Shown here: in pieces, positions 1-12,897 of the stretch
Layout: each line of letters begins with the position of its first letter
Position numbering within the stretch: the stretch's first letter is position 1
DNA from: Chamaecrista fasciculata
Taxonomy: Eukaryota > Streptophyta > Magnoliopsida > Fabales > Fabaceae
DNA length: 64,000 bases
Direction: 5' to 3'
Assembly: GCA_003254925.1 (NCBI GenBank)
Contig: QANZ01053313.1
Location: 1 to 64,000 of the forward strand
Position numbers and translations under genes: made by a program
The notes under the pieces: model-generated
Told to the model about the DNA's origin: nothing
What the model saw: only the letters and a program-made list of their open reading frames with translations
Database searches by the model: none

Positions 1-167
1 AAAATTAGTAGGACCAAAATTACAAAAAAAAAAGGTCTTAGATTGCAAACTACTACAAACATAAGGGACTAAAAGTGTATTTTAAGCTCTATTTTGATTT
101 TTAATAATCTCGTCAACATGAAAGATTGAGATGCTCTCAAAGTTTAGTGAGATGCTCTTAAAGTTTA
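1..167. other. AT-rich intergenic DNA, no gene seen
   Basis: No reading frame or recognised element. The first 100 bases contain 'gggactaaaagtg'-type wording that looks like the eroded right end of a MITE of the kind found elsewhere in the window, but its partner would lie off the left edge. Confidence 0.4.
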
Positions 168-662
168 GGTCAAAATATCAAACTGGTCCGGTGGTCCCAA
201 AGGTATGGGATATATTTCAAATTGATTTTAAATGTTTCATTTTTGTTATATTGGTCTTACAATCTGACCTCACTTGCTAATGATCTTAACTTGCAAAAGA
301 AAGTATTCTTTAAGAGTTAATACATAATTTCAAATTGGTCCATTCGGGTTTGAAATGATAGAGATATGACCAATTTCGCTTATTAGATTGTAAAACAATT
401 TACTCGCTTTTGAGACTCAATTTGACCTCGTATGTTGATAGCTGCAACTGGATAGAGAAAGTACTTGTCAAAAGCAATTCATAGCTTTGGATTCTTCGCA
501 ATATTCGAATTTGAAACGAGAGAAATATGATAAGATATTCATTATTTTAGGATCAATTTTAGAAATTATAAAAATTTATAAGACCAATCTCAAACAAATG
601 AAACATTTAGAATCAATTTGAAATTTATGTCATGCATTTGAGACCAATTTATGGTTTTGACC
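168..662. mobile_element. Palindromic MULE-like MITE (GGTCAAA-end family), degraded copy
   Basis: The two ends are inverted copies of each other: it opens with GGTCAAAATATC and closes with TTATGGTTTTGACC. Inner segments such as 'caaattgattttaaatg' pair with their inverted counterparts near 620. The flanking 9-mers, taaagttta (159-167) and tagatttta (663-671), agree at 7 of 9 positions, which suits an aged Mutator-type target duplication. Related copies lie at 15722-16265 and 25449-25972. It has no coding capacity and must have been mobilised by another element. Confidence 0.65.
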
Positions 663-668
663 TAGATT

Positions 669-1083
669 TTAACAAATTAAATTTTAATGTCACAAAATTT
701 TTTAATTTTATATAATATTCCAACAAAAGAATTTTTTGAGTCTGTAAAAGTTTCCCTCTTGCGTAAGAGATTATATAAAATGTTTCATATATTTATTGTA
801 AGATTATAAAATAAAAATAAAATATATGGTAAAAATATTTTATATGATTGTTGAAAAATATAAGGAAAATTTATCATAAAAAAATTCCATATAACAAATA
901 TGTAAAACAATTATTTTAGTTTTTTCTTATTTGAATTAAATTTAAGAGCAAATATATTGGAGATATCATCTGTTCTTAAGATTTCCAAGATTTCTCTCCT
1001 CCAATTACATGCTGCCATCTCAGCACTCAACTTTCCCCCGAAATTCACACTTGTTCATTCATTGTACGCTTTGATCGCTTTCT
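669..1083. other. AT-rich intergenic stretch
   Basis: I see no gene, RNA or clear repeat boundary here. Confidence 0.4.
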
Positions 1084-1800
1084 AGGGTTGAGCACATGTT
1101 GGGTTAGGGGTGGGCTAAGAGAAAATCTCAGCCCAACCCGCACATCAATTTGCGGGTTGGGTTAGATTGGGTTTTGTATTTTTTAAATTTTAATCTGAAC
1201 CAATCCAACCCGCAAAACTGCGGATTGGGTTGGGTTGAACCAGCGGGTTGAATTTTTTTTTTGTTTTTTTTGTTTTTAACAATAAAATAACACATTTTTT
1301 TTCAATTTCTTAGACAAAGTGCATCATATCATATATAATATAAAGTAAACTAGAAATTTGGTCTCTGAAAGATTGAAATATACAATTTAGTCCCTGAAAG
1401 ATCAAAATAGTATATTTTTTAGTCTCTGAAAAAGATTAAAACCGTATATTATTTAGTCCATAAAAAGGATTAATTAATATACCATTTTGATCTTTCAAGG
1501 ACTAAATTATACATTTCAATCTTTCAGGGACCGAGTTGTTAGTTCAGTAATCTTTCAAGGACCAAATTGTTAGTTTACTCTATAATATATTATATATATT
1601 AGTAATTAATTATAAATATATATATTATATATATTTGCGGGCTCGCGGGTTGGGTTGCATGGGTTCATAAACTCCAGCCCGCAGACCAACCCGCAGGTGT
1701 GTGGGTTGAGAATTTTAAACCCAACTCAACCCAGCCCGTGACTGCGGGTTGAATTGATTTTTGCGGGTTCGCAGGCTCGCGGGTCAAGATGCTCACCCAT
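1084..1800. mobile_element. hAT-like MITE rich in GGGTTGG/CCAACCC words
   Basis: The left end AGGGTTGAGCA mirrors the right end TGCTCACCCAT. Both arms are full of repeated 'gcgggttgggtt' and its complement, so the element can fold on itself. The GGGTGAGCA-type terminus is common in plant hAT MITEs. I could not define a clean 8-bp target duplication (GCTTT is shared by both flanks). A second, shorter MITE (1343-1580) sits inside it. It encodes nothing. Confidence 0.55.
1343..1580. mobile_element. Short palindromic MITE (AGTAAACTA-end family) nested in the hAT-like MITE
   Basis: The arms begin AAGTAAACTAG and end TTAGTTTACTC, with 'atttggtctctgaaaga' pairing to 'tctttcaaggaccaaat'. The 9-mer TATAATATA flanks both sides (1334-1342 and 1581-1589). 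That fits a Mutator-type duplication, although the sequence is low in complexity. Relatives occur at 25985-26165, 29783-30055 and 32053-32233. Confidence 0.6.
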
Positions 1801-3009
1801 ATTGCTTTTTTCTATTTAAATGACTGAAATACCCTCGCACATTTAGGATCATTTTACTTCCCGTTCCATTATCAATAAATAAAATAGTCATTTTAGTCTT
1901 CTGGTTATATGATTGATTTTATTTTGGTCTTAAAATTATTATTATTTATTTTGCTTTGATTATCCATCTTATATATTTGTTCTAATGTTAATTCAAAATA
2001 TAATTTCTTCTAATTTTTTAGATTATTTCTAACCTATATTGTTTCTCTCTTGTATATAAGGGTATTTAGGGGTTGGATTGGGATGAGTTTAGAGTGAATT
2101 AGTTTGGGCTTCTATTTTATTTAATGAGTTGGGTTGAAGAAAATAATTAAATTAAACCCAAATCAACACAAACTGAAGAGTGACGAGCTGGCTTGGGTTG
2201 GATTGACAACAGGTTAGCCTATACAATTTTTTTAGTACGTATATATTTATTTTTTTTAATTTGGCTCCTCTTAATTTTTTTTCTCAATTTTGTCCAATAC
2301 AATTTATTTTTTAGAGATTAAATTCAAAATAAAATCTATGAAGGGACCATACTGAGAAAATAATATTACTTGAAAGGTTAAAATATAATTTTAACTAAAT
2401 AAATAAATAAAAATTATTATTTATTTTTACGAACTAACGGGCTGGGTTGAGTTGAGCAGACTCAAAATCTTAAAACCCGCCAATTCAACCCAAACCAATC
2501 CAAACTAGCAGATTGAGTTAGTTTTGGCGGGTTGGCTCAACACTAAACACTCTCATTTATATGTGTCATAATAAATGAGTTGATAAAAATAAAATGCAAA
2601 ATTTTCCATTTTTCACTATTTGAAAAAAATATCTTCAGCTTGTAACTAAGAAGGAATATTCTTTTATCACTATTTATTAACACTAGAAATAAGAAGAAAT
2701 CACATTTTGGTGTTGGGACTAATGGTAGAATAAATGAAAAGATTTGAGGATTAAAACATAACAAAAAATAATTTTATTTTATAAATAAAATTATTCCTTT
2801 AGTTTTAGGATTAAAATGTCTATTTGACCTTCGTCATAAAAGGGAATTGGGTAACTGCTTCATCAATTGAGAGATCATCTTATTTATTTATTTTACGATA
2901 AATAAAAGGAGGGAATTTGATTATTTATGTAACATTTTTTTTGGTGAAAATGAAAAAATAGTGAATGGAGTATAAGAACACTAAACATGACATTCTGGAT
3001 GCGAGGTGC
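1801..3009. other. Intergenic DNA with fragments of GGGTTGG-type MITEs
   Basis: No gene is visible. Scattered pieces near 2050-2220 and 2440-2545 (for example 'ggcgggttggctcaacac') resemble the arms of the hAT-like MITE at 1084-1800, but no intact second element can be delimited. Confidence 0.4.
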
Positions 3010-3730
3010 CTACTTGAGTGGAACCATCACTATCCTTGACCATCTAAAACTAGACAGAGCTAAGCTACTACGCACATCATCAACAATCATAAACAGACAA
3101 AAATTGTTAAACGAACAATTAAATGAATCTCTATATTTAACAACCCTGCAATTAACTTTATGAATAGCGAAAATCAATGAGACCATAGTGTTCCTCCTGA
3201 TCCTGTCATTTTGTAGCTTCCAGATGACGTCAAGACCAACTAGCATTGTCAGCCAATCAAAATAATTCGTCATAGGCCGTTTTTCCACCTACTAATTCAG
3301 AATCGAAGCCATCTTTGTATAGTATAAAATCTTATGCTCCCTAATATGACGAAAACACCAAGACGGTAAGACCAAATCACACAGCACGAGCAAAATCACA
3401 TTTGAGAAAGATATGGTTAACAGTATCATCATTGTATCCACATAAGGCGCAACCACTAACGTATTTGAGATAGTAAGCCCTCAAGTTTGAGAAGGTCGGG
3501 AGAGCACCATGCCAAATTTTCCGAGCTAAGATTAGGATCCTCATGGGAGCTTTCATTTTTCAGAAGTCATTCCATGAAAAGTTTGGAGATAAGGTATTGT
3601 CATTATCTAGATGGTGAAACATACACAACATAGAGCATAACCATCAATTGTGGTATACGACCCGGTAGGAACAAGAGTCCATATAAGAATATCAGGCTGA
3701 TTTCTCTCTGGGAGAGGGCTACGGAAAATT
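3010..3730 (-). mobile_element. LINE (non-LTR retrotransposon) fragment: reverse-transcriptase zinc-knuckle tail
   Basis: Read on the minus strand from about 3550 to 3380, the protein runs KIWHGALPTFSNL, then a CxLCG...H....C knuckle (CALCGYNDDTVNH, then LKC) and DFARAV. This is the zf-RVT domain found after the reverse transcriptase in plant LINEs and in LINE-derived host sequences. The Trp codon expected after DFARAV is TGA, so the frame is broken. The following segment (3288-3010) continues with typical LINE C-terminal residues in another open stretch. There is no RT core, endonuclease or poly(A) tail, so this is a dead 3' fragment. Confidence 0.7.
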
Positions 3731-4447
3731 ACTTATGTAACATATGGCATTGCAAAGAGTGTCTCCAGAGTGAGCTGATTTATTTGTATTGTCACATGCC
3801 AGAGTAAACATTTTTTTTATAAAGAATAAAATTAAATTATGCAAAAATAGAGGGCTAGTATATTTAGGGATTTTAAACAATTGAAAGTAATTTCTTATAT
3901 ATACATTACATGTGTTGTAGACAATAGACATGCAATTTTTGAAATACTATATATTAACAATAACTTAATATAGACGCGTAACTTACATATAGTCAAAAGC
4001 TTAAGGTGATATTTATATAAAATCACATGACACAAAATTTTCTTGCATTTTAGCTTTAAATTTATTATATTAATTTTTTTATATATATTTTTATCATAAA
4101 ATTTAATTACACAAATAAGATATGTGATAAAAGTAATTTATGATTAATCATGTCAGGAAAAAAATATAAAAGAAAATTGTATGACTAATCACGAGTATTG
4201 GTTATGATTAAAAAAAAGATAAAAGAATTTTAATAAATTTTTTTTCTTTCGACAAGATAAAATGGCGGTTTTTCATTGGTTGCCTTTTGTGAGAACAACG
4301 TAATACAGCCACCCCACTTTGTCGTTGCTATTGGAGCCTCACTCAGATAACAACCTCCCCTCCACGGCTGCTTTGCATATTACACTATCATGTTTAATTT
4401 TGTTTCTTTCACTTTGTATTATTATTAGAGGTTATATCTGTTGGACC
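3731..4447. other. AT-rich intergenic stretch
   Basis: I see no gene, RNA or repeat boundary that can be supported. Confidence 0.4.
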
Positions 4448-4450
4448 TAA

Positions 4451-4871
4451 GGCTATGTTTGGGAGTTTTAGTGAGAATGGAGAGGAGAGGACATTAATGT
4501 ACACTAATAGGGTGGAGAGGAGAGGATATTAATGGACTAAGTGGATATGTTGTTTGGGAGTTTTTAATGAGGAAAGGAATTGACACTTGTTAATCTTGTT
4601 TGGAAGTTATTAGTAATGGAATGGAATGGAGTGAACACATGTTATTTTTGGTTAGTATAAGGATATAATTGTCATTAAAAAATTATAAAATTGTCCACTC
4701 CATTCTTGGCACCCCAATTTGGGGTGCCAAAAAAATTGAATTTTGGGGTGCCAAATGTCCCTCCCTATCCACTCCACTCCCCCCTAAAAAAACTGTCAAA
4801 CATAATTTTTATACCTTTTGTCCCTTCTTGTCCTCTCCATTCCCCCCTTAACACCCCATCCAAACATACCC
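4451..4871. mobile_element. PIF/Harbinger (Tourist-like) MITE
   Basis: The terminal inverted repeats GGCTATGTTTGG and CCAAACATACCC are flanked by TAA on both sides (4448-4450 and 4872-4874). TAA/TTA three-base duplications are the hallmark of PIF/Harbinger elements. The arms continue inward with complementary purine-rich (gagaggagagga) and pyrimidine-rich tracts. At 421 bp it has no transposase and is non-autonomous. Confidence 0.75.
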
Positions 4872-5852
4872 TAAGTCTAATTTTGGGTGTGTAAAATAAT
4901 CTCACATTACTTGCACAAACTTGCACAAAAGAGATATGAGGGTTGAGATTATTTGTTGTTATATTATTTTAAATATTTTATTAATTATTATAATTAATAA
5001 ATATTTTAATAGACCTTATACTTTTGTATTAGAATCTCTAATTTTTCTTCTGCTATTTTGTATCCCTCTTTGTGTGACATTGAGGAAGATTTCGTTTAAT
5101 CCTGTGAGAGTGCCGGTTTCTAATTAGTAGGATACCGAAATATCTCTTCAGGACAATGTCCTAGAGACGCGACTCGAAAGTTATCGTGAGAAATCCCCAA
5201 CAGTATCTACGTCTTTCTTTTTCTCTTATAGTTATTACAATAATAATATTATTATAATACTAGATATTGCTCTAGATTTTTCCCACGTTTTTTTTGTTAC
5301 ACCATTTTTTTCCCACGTTTGTTATTTACATATATACCACCATTTATGTTTGATAATTTGTTTTTATATAAATACTAATGTGAAAGCAATAGGTATTAAT
5401 ATTTAGGGATAATGAGAATTGTGGCTGGGAGAGAATAAAAATTTATGAATTAACCAAATTATAAAAATAATATTATTTGAAAGACTAAAATACTATTTTA
5501 ACTAAATAAAACATTATGTTTTTTTAACAGATCGACGAGTCGGGTTGTGCTGATTTTGACAGGATGGTGGATTGGCCCAACCTATTGAAACCCCTACACC
5601 TTGATACAAATAATGTCCAATAATAGTGCATTATGTGTTAATTTGCACTAAAATAAAATGAATGGACAAAAAAACTTAAAGATCAAATTTGTTAATCTTT
5701 TAAGCTATATTTTACAACAAAGAGATATGTTGAATGTTGAGGATTAATGAAAATCATGAAAGAGATTTTACTTTTAAATTTATTTTAATTATTCATTTTT
5801 ATTTTCCTTTAACCATAAGTCTCTTCTACCTATTTATATAACAGGTTAAGCG

Positions 5853-5990
5853 AAAATTAACCTATCTGGATCAAGAGTAAATAGTTAAAGCCCTCATAAT
5901 AATATCAATTTCGGGGTTTAAATCTAAGTCCCTTAACCTATAATGCAACTCGCTTACTACTGCATTAAATACCAAGTGATTTTAGTTCTC
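5853..5990 (-). mobile_element. Eroded tRNA-derived SINE
   Basis: On the minus strand it matches the SINE copies at 15397-15550 and 18396-18556 in order: a 'tgcagtagtaagcgag' box A region, a weakened box B ('atttaaaccccg'), then 'gagggctttaac'. It is the most diverged of the three copies and its ends are not sharp. Confidence 0.5.
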
Positions 5991-6116
5991 TTTTAAGATT
6001 TTATATATTAGATGATTTAAGATATTGAGATGAAACTCAATTTTAATTGGCTTGACTTTGACATTTATTACAAAATAAGAACATTAAGTAAAGTGCAAGC
6101 ATATACATAGGCATAG

Positions 6117-6321
6117 TTTTTTTTTTTTTAACCAAAAGTTTAGGTCAGTTGGGTCCCGGGAGCTCACCAAGGCCAGGGCAGGCCTCAAGGCTCTATGAGC
6201 GCTTACAGAGGTACTTACAAATTGCCTACCAACAAGGCCCTCACATCGGCAGTGGGATTCGAACTCACGATCTTGTGGGTTATGAGTTGACTCCTTACCA
6301 ACTGGACCAACCTTTATTGGC
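6117..6321 (-). mobile_element. tRNA-derived SINE with 8-bp target duplication
   Basis: Read on the minus strand it starts with a tRNA-like head: box A (TGGTCCAGTTGGTAAGG), then box B (GTTCGAATCCC) about 35 bases later. A tRNA-unrelated body follows and it ends in an oligo(A) run, seen as the T-run at 6117-6130. The 8-mer AGGCATAG is present on both sides (6109-6116 and 6322-6329), as expected for LINE-assisted insertion. RNA polymerase III would start near box A. It differs from the SINE family at 15.4 and 18.4 kb. It is not a functional tRNA gene because no cloverleaf closes. Confidence 0.8.
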
Positions 6322-6329
6322 AGGCATAG

Positions 6330-8531
6330 CTTCTTCACGCATGCATGCATGAAAGGTTTTGTTTATTATAATAGCTAATAAGAATTGAAAATTGACATTA
6401 ATAATGCGCGTGAAATACGCGTAAGTGGAAATTTGATACAGATTCTTTTGGCGATAAGGTTAGCCCTAAAGCCCCTAGCTACTACATTCACCAGATCACA
6501 TAACTTCTGTTCTGAAATTTTAAACAATTTATTTGATAATTTCTAAATCATTTTTCAAGAATGAAAAACAAACTATTTTGATATATTTGTGTAAAGTAAA
6601 TTATGATGAAATTATCCTGAAATGATTTAAATTTTGTTTTTTTTTTCAAATTTTTTGTTGACCATAATAAATCATATATTGTTTGATTGTTTCTTATTTT
6701 TTCATGTCTTAAATTGATTGGTTTGAAAATGGTGGCATGGATCTAAAGAGTAAATTTCATTATAAACTTACCATATTATATATATATATATATTATCTTA
6801 ATTGGGGCGTCACAAATTAAGTAATTTATATATCATATTTAAAAAAGAATCAAGTGATTTATATCAATATAATAAATATCAAAATTATTTAATAAAATAC
6901 CATAATGATTCGTATATAATAATCTATTCTAAAATCTTTACACGTAAAGAAAGCACAATATTTTGTGAATATGGAGAAAGTAATTAAAGAAGACAAAATT
7001 TGTCTACTCCATTCATTTTTTTTAAGAGATATGTTAGAATCCTATGTGGTCGGTTTCTCAATCTCATCTATGTTACGCTGTTTCAAGTTTGGTAAGACAC
7101 TTTTATTATATGACCGGTACAAGGAACCATTATCCAACATAATAGTGATGATATAATTATTTCAAAGATTAAATAGTAAGTTTTGTCAAATTAAATAACA
7201 AATATATATTTTCTTAATATAATTCATTTTTTTCAAAATTTAAAATAATATTTATATGACTGCTGGGGCATACAAAGCCAATAGTAATAAATATTGTTTA
7301 GGAATTATAACTTTATGTTTAATTCATAATTTTTGTTGCTAATTAACAAAAATATTAAAAAGCCATTTAAGTTTATTAAAATAAATTGGATATATAATTA
7401 AGTTTTGTATTACTATTTATCTTAATGTTATTCAATTTACAATTAGAAATAATGAAGATATATTGACAAATTTTTTAGATCGAATTTAATAAAATTAAGG
7501 AATACAAAAACTAAAAATTAATGTGTCGTCAATATTGATGAATCTAATAACAAAGATGTAAATTTGCTTAACTTTTTTTTTCTTATTTTTTCTATTAATC
7601 ACAGCTGATTATTGCTGGAACGTAAATTTTTTTTCATATTTTTTCAAGTAATTACATTTAGATATAAATTACAATTCACAATTGTATAGAATTGGATATG
7701 TGATCATTTTATAACCAAGTATTTTCTTTTTTGGCTAATAATTTATAACCAAGTATACTAATGAAATTTTTCAACATACTGAAAATAATGTCATTCATAA
7801 TAAACTTTGATGCTGATGCTGAATATTACAAAATAATAAAAAGAAAGATTCAAAGCAATTATGGATGGACGAATCATAATTAGATTTTCTTCGGCCAAAA
7901 AAAAAAAGATTGTCAGCCCAAAAAAGAAAATCATAATTATTAGATTTATTCTTTGAAATATTCTACCTTAATTGCTAGAGCCGTTTACCTAAAAAAATGA
8001 ATGTGATCCAAGTAAAATGTATACTACGTGAGAATAATCACAATCATATCTTGCAAGTGTATATTCCAAAATAGTGGATGTTAAACTTAGACAGTCTATT
8101 TTCTTTTCATTATAATACCATCCTATATATCAAATAGGTGATTAAATATATTCTAGAAAACGAAAGTAATTAAGAATGACTTTATAAAATAAAATATTTT
8201 ATCAACTTTAAATGTCTATTTTTTATTTGATTTGAATTATAATGAAATATTTTAAATTATTAGATTAGATGAAAATTAACTTATTCGAGTCAAGTAAGCA
8301 TATTACGATAAAGGTAACAATATTACAAAAATTGTTAATAAATAAAGAACTTACACTAAATATTGAGTTAATGATTTAGACAACGTTAAATTTTAGAGTA
8401 CAACTGAGTCAAATATAAAAATTTAAAAACATAATCGTTAACTACAAAAACGTTTAAATGTACATGTTAGACTTACTCTATAATTTAAGGACTTCAAGGA
8501 TTATTTTGTCTATAAATAATTTAACCATAAT
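6330..8531. other. Very AT-rich intergenic DNA without a gene
   Basis: About 2.2 kb of A/T-rich sequence with a short TA microsatellite near 6775-6795. Open stretches here lack coding character. I see no intact transposon ends. Confidence 0.45.
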
Positions 8532-8559
8532 CACTACAAAAAACACGGTGTCTAGCGAC

Positions 8560-8660
8560 GGTTATATCTCGACGGTCGTTACTAGCGTCGGCAGAGACAT
8601 GGAATTGACTCCTTCTACGCACAGTCAGATGAAGCATCGGTGAAGGCATGGAGAAGCGTC
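8560..8660. repeat. Left subterminal TAGCGACGG-type repeats of the CACTA element
   Basis: Variants of tagcgacgg, gacggtcgtt and agcgtcggc occur several times within 100 bases of the left end. They match the longer array at the right end and probably serve as transposase binding sites. Confidence 0.65.
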
Positions 8661-11114
8661 GGCAAGGAATTAAAAGGGCGCTAAACTTTTCCCACCTAGC
8701 ATTTTCACTATTCCCTCCCTCTCAATTTCATTTTCACTCAATCGACAAAATTAAATTTCATTTTCAGAGTTTCATTCTCAGCCATCTCGTGAGCGACACC
8801 GTGCGACGCCCATTTCAGAGCTTCTTCGCGAAAATTCCTCTCGCAGACGCCGTTTCCCCAAACCATAGACGAGCCTCCATTTCAGAGCTTCTTCGACAAA
8901 TCGATCTTCTGACGTCGTTTCCCCAAATTTCTCTCTCGCGAAAATTTCTTCTGAAGCTGTTATTCGCCGGAGCCTCCATTTCCACAAATCGATCTTCTTC
9001 TACTAATTAATTCGTCTTCTCTTCTCTCAGATTCGACAAAATTGAAGGTAAAATTAACTAAACCATCCTCTATTTTCACTAATCGATTCTTTTTCTGCTA
9101 ATTCATCTTCTCTTCTCTCAGATTCGAAATCGTATCTGCACAGTTACGCCTTCGTCCCTAAATCGTTATCTCTCCCTCCGAGCTTTTCGTAGTCGTAATC
9201 ATCGTCTTGTTATTGCGGGTCAGTCTTCTTATGCTAATTTGTCTTCTCTTCTCTCAGATTCGAAATAGTAACTACATTAAGTATCATGTCACATTATATC
9301 GTTTTATATTGTATTTTCATGTCTTATTTGTTAGTTTGACTCCTATACTCACCTAGCTAGCTTGTTACGTTTATGTCTCAGACCACTGCTTCACTGACTT
9401 TATGGAATTGGTGTTTTTGGTTTTGACTTAGCTGATATTTGCAATAGGTTTTTCCCTTCTTGGTTAAAGTTTTTCAATTTGGATTCATTGTCAAAGTTAT
9501 CTTTTGCTTATAGATTACATTCTAATTTTGTCTTGTTAACGATGACCTGGGAAGTTCTTATTAATTGTTAGCTTTTGGATAGTGGAGAAGAAAGTTGAAA
9601 GAATGGGAAGAATGGATAGTGGAGAAGTACCTGGATTTTGTGGAATCAATATGGCCCTATACCAATTTTGTTTGTTGTCCTTGATAACTTCCCTCTGCCA
9701 CCTCTATGTGTCCTATCTTCTACATCCCTCAGTTGCCCTATACCAATTTTGTGCAGAGTGCAAACAAGATAGTATCTACATAATTAATTTGAGTAAAGAA
9801 TAGGAAAGATTGATTTTTACATGAGTGAATTAGGGCCCTAGAATTCAGAAACTATTGCAGTTATAACATTTGACAACCTAATACAAAGTTCCAAGGTTAT
9901 TTATGGTAGAGTTATTATTACAATACTAAACCCATGCTTAGTCCAGACCAATGATTACAACTTACGAGTCCCATATAAACTCATTCCACTAGTATTAAAA
10001 GATCACATGCTAGTCACACATCTGCAAAAAAACATTAAAGTTGAGTGAAATTAAAGAATAAATCTTGACAAAGAAGGCTGACAACCATTCATTGGCACCA
10101 GTAAACGTGTAAAAATGTCCATTTTTAAGATGACAGAAAGAAGCATAATGTCAATATATATATAATTATATTCATATGGTTTAATTAATAGAAGGGCCTT
10201 AAATATAACAACACTTTTAGAAAAAGAGTTTTGATTAAAGCATTGATGAATTAAATTAAGATGGTCTGCTTACCTGATGCAGTCATTTCTTCTAATTTTG
10301 GCTCATGTAAACACCTGGAATAAATCTAATGCATGTTATATTGTTTCACTTGGAGCTTATTCAAATCTCAAAAGTTAGGCATAAGGATTTGAATTTTATA
10401 TCTTGCTATGCATTTCAATTTCAGGGTCTCATTGGCATCCTTCTCGAAGTCGTTGGGACAGAGAATTTTAATTTGACACCAGTAATAAGCATCCATAGTT
10501 ACTTCGCTTATTCATCAAAATCAGACAGAATCTGGAACAGATGAGAACCTTTCCATAAAATTCTTGTTTTCTCAATAGGACGATGACAAATATGAATTCT
10601 CAGAGCCAACTAAGATTTAGAGTTTGGTGAATAATTACTCAGTTTGTTTCATTCCCTATCTACACATGGCAAGAAAAATCACGAATTGTGGAGTCAAGTG
10701 TGATTCTTTCACTTGTTACAGATTCTTTCACTTGTTTCAGTAAGTGTAGTTCATAACTTGTCTTTGGAAACAAAATGTTGTGGAACATTTTGGTATTAAT
10801 CACTTTGTCTCATGGAGGTCAAGATTCAGAAAGACTGAAATTGTATGCCCTTCTCTTATATTGTATTATGTGTGTGTTCTAAATGTTAAGTAGATAGCTC
10901 TATGTGATTAGTTCCATTTCTTCCTATTGAAAGATGAATTTATAAAGCTGAATTGAAACATTGATATTTACTTTCAAGTTTGTCTTGTTGCTGATAGCTT
11001 TCTGATTTCTCCAGAGGTTCTCTAGAACTTATCTAATATTAGTTCTTTTTATTTTTTCTTTTAACAGTTAGTTAGCTTTCCTTGGTCTGAATTTATTAAT
11101 TTGAATATTAACAG

Positions 11115-11283
11115 GTGGAAGAAGAGGAAGAATCTAAAGAAGGGGAAGAACCAAAAGCTGAGGTAATTTGTTGTACTTGCTTTTTTAACATATATTACCA
11201 AATCTTTAACTGCCCTTGTTATCAGGGTGAGAAAAAGAAGGTAAAGAAGACTAAAACTGAGAAGTATTGGGACTCCATCAACA
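11115..11283 (+). pseudogene. Captured exon pieces resembling the charged linker of organellar HSP90
   Basis: Two exon-like blocks are bounded by splice-like sites: 'acag' before 11115, GAG/GTAATT at 11162, and 'tcag' before 11226. They translate to VEEEEESKEGEEPKAE and then GEKKKVKKTKTEKYWD. This acidic stretch followed by KKTKTEKYWD closely resembles the linker preceding the middle domain of chloroplast HSP90 (HSP90.5 type). After YWD the expected WEL..NETKP is absent and the frame continues as SINR, so the gene is cut there. It lies inside the CACTA element, so the likely explanation is transduplication. Identity is from remembered family sequence, not from a search. Confidence 0.5.
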
Positions 11284-11363
11284 GGATATATTGTCTTAGT
11301 TTTAAATCATTATGACTTCAACTCATTTAATCCTTTGGTTTATTATCTTGTACTGTTGCTCAG

Positions 11364-11441
11364 AGTGACAAGGAGGCGACGACTGAACTTGTTGAAAAAG
11401 GCTTGGCAATACAAGATAACAAATACTCCAACTTTGACAAA
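11364..11441 (+). other. Exon-like block of unknown origin inside the CACTA element
   Basis: After a 'tgctcag' acceptor, an open stretch encodes SDKEATTELVEKGLAIQDNK followed by YSNFDKG, then a GTACAT donor-like site. The composition is protein-like, unlike the AT-rich surroundings, but I do not recognise the family. It may be a further captured exon, from the HSP90-like donor or another gene. Confidence 0.35.
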
Positions 11442-12660
11442 GGTACATACATTAACCATACTTTTATATAGTAAAACCAATGCATCACTTGATCCATTTG
11501 TTACTTGAAATAATGAATCTCCACAAGATTATAATCCTTTCTGTATTAAAATAAATTTAGGCTAGATGATTTAAAATTATGGAATTAAACATCATAACTT
11601 TTCTTCTGGTACTTTATTTTGATTCAATGGTGTATTATATTTCTTTCCGTTCTTACTTTTCATACTGCCCTATTTTTCATTGATTTCTGGTCAATTTGCA
11701 TTTTGCAAGTGTTTTGCTCATATATGAAAGGAACTCCATTGTCGTTTTGGTAATTAATTATATTTATTCTTTGATATATGTGTCTCTAAAAAGGTGTGGA
11801 GAGGGCTAGCCTCAAAAGCTAACAATATCTTTTCTTTTTGTTTGTTTAGTGTGTTGCTTCTATTAATTCTTCCTGCATATCTTATTTTGTGAGCTTGGAG
11901 TAGAGTGATTGGCTGATTTTGCACACTAGTTCAATTTTATCTTCACAAGAGAGTTTTGCTTTAGCTATCTCTGATGAAATTTATTGTAAAAAAAATAATT
12001 CATTGCTAACTCTAATAGTGATTTGCTTATGTTTATGTCTTGAGCAACTTGAATGCATTGCTTGATGCAGTATGTCATGTCTTGAGCAACTTGAATGGAT
12101 TGCTTGATGCAGTATCTCAGAATGCTGTAAATTTTATGATTATTTTAGTTTAGGATATTTTGTTGTGTCTTAACAAATGCTTTGTTTATTCTGTCAGCAT
12201 GTCCAATTCTCAACTTTTTATGTCCTTCATGATTTCTGAATAGTTTAGACGAATTTACTTTTTATAATTGAGTTATTTTTTTATAGTCTTGTGAGGGTTG
12301 TCACAACCTAATATAACTTATAGGCTTATATATTAATTTATTACTCAGGTGTCATGCAATGAATCAAGTTCTTGGTAAAAATCATTCTTGATTGGTCAAG
12401 TGCTTGGTGAAGAGAACATACTGGAAGAGAGCATGAATTAGGCTTTGGATTTTGTCCTTCAAAAGTTGTAATGACATTTTTTTTTAAATTCATGTGCATT
12501 TTATTTTAATACTATTTTAATTGTAATGACACATGACATTTGGATAATATATGACACTTCAATTTTCGTAATTATTGCAATATATATTTTTAGAAGATAA
12601 ATTCTCTTTTAATTATGAATTTAAATGAGCTTTTGAAATTTTTAAAAAAATAAAAATATA

Positions 12661-12897
12661 TCTAGCGACGGTTAAAAAACCGTCGCTAGATGGATGGCAA
12701 CTAGGTTGGTAAATGGTGATGGTTAAAGCCGTCGCTAGATAACGACGGTCGGAACCGTCCCTAAATAGCGACGGTTGGTAAAACCGTCGCTAAAGTGCTG
12801 CCGACGGTGCATTTAACGACGGTTTTCATAACCGTCGTTATAGTCTTAGCGACGGTCATAACCGTCACTAAACTGCACAGAAAACCGTCGCTAAAAG
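12661..12897. repeat. Array of short hairpins (GCGACGGTT...AACCGTCGC) at the CACTA right end
   Basis: At least five back-to-back inverted repeats, each with a 9-12 bp stem such as TAGCGACGGTT / AACCGTCGCTA and a loop of a few bases, fill the last 240 bp before the terminus. Single-base differences between units (gcgacgg, acgacgg, cgtcact) show independent drift. Subterminal repeats of this kind are typical CACTA transposase targets. Confidence 0.75.

Noticed and set aside
6230..6320. tRNA-like sequence with box A and box B on the minus strand
   Set aside because: No acceptor-stem pairing. It is followed by a tRNA-unrelated body and A-tail and bounded by an 8-bp duplication, so it is a SINE.
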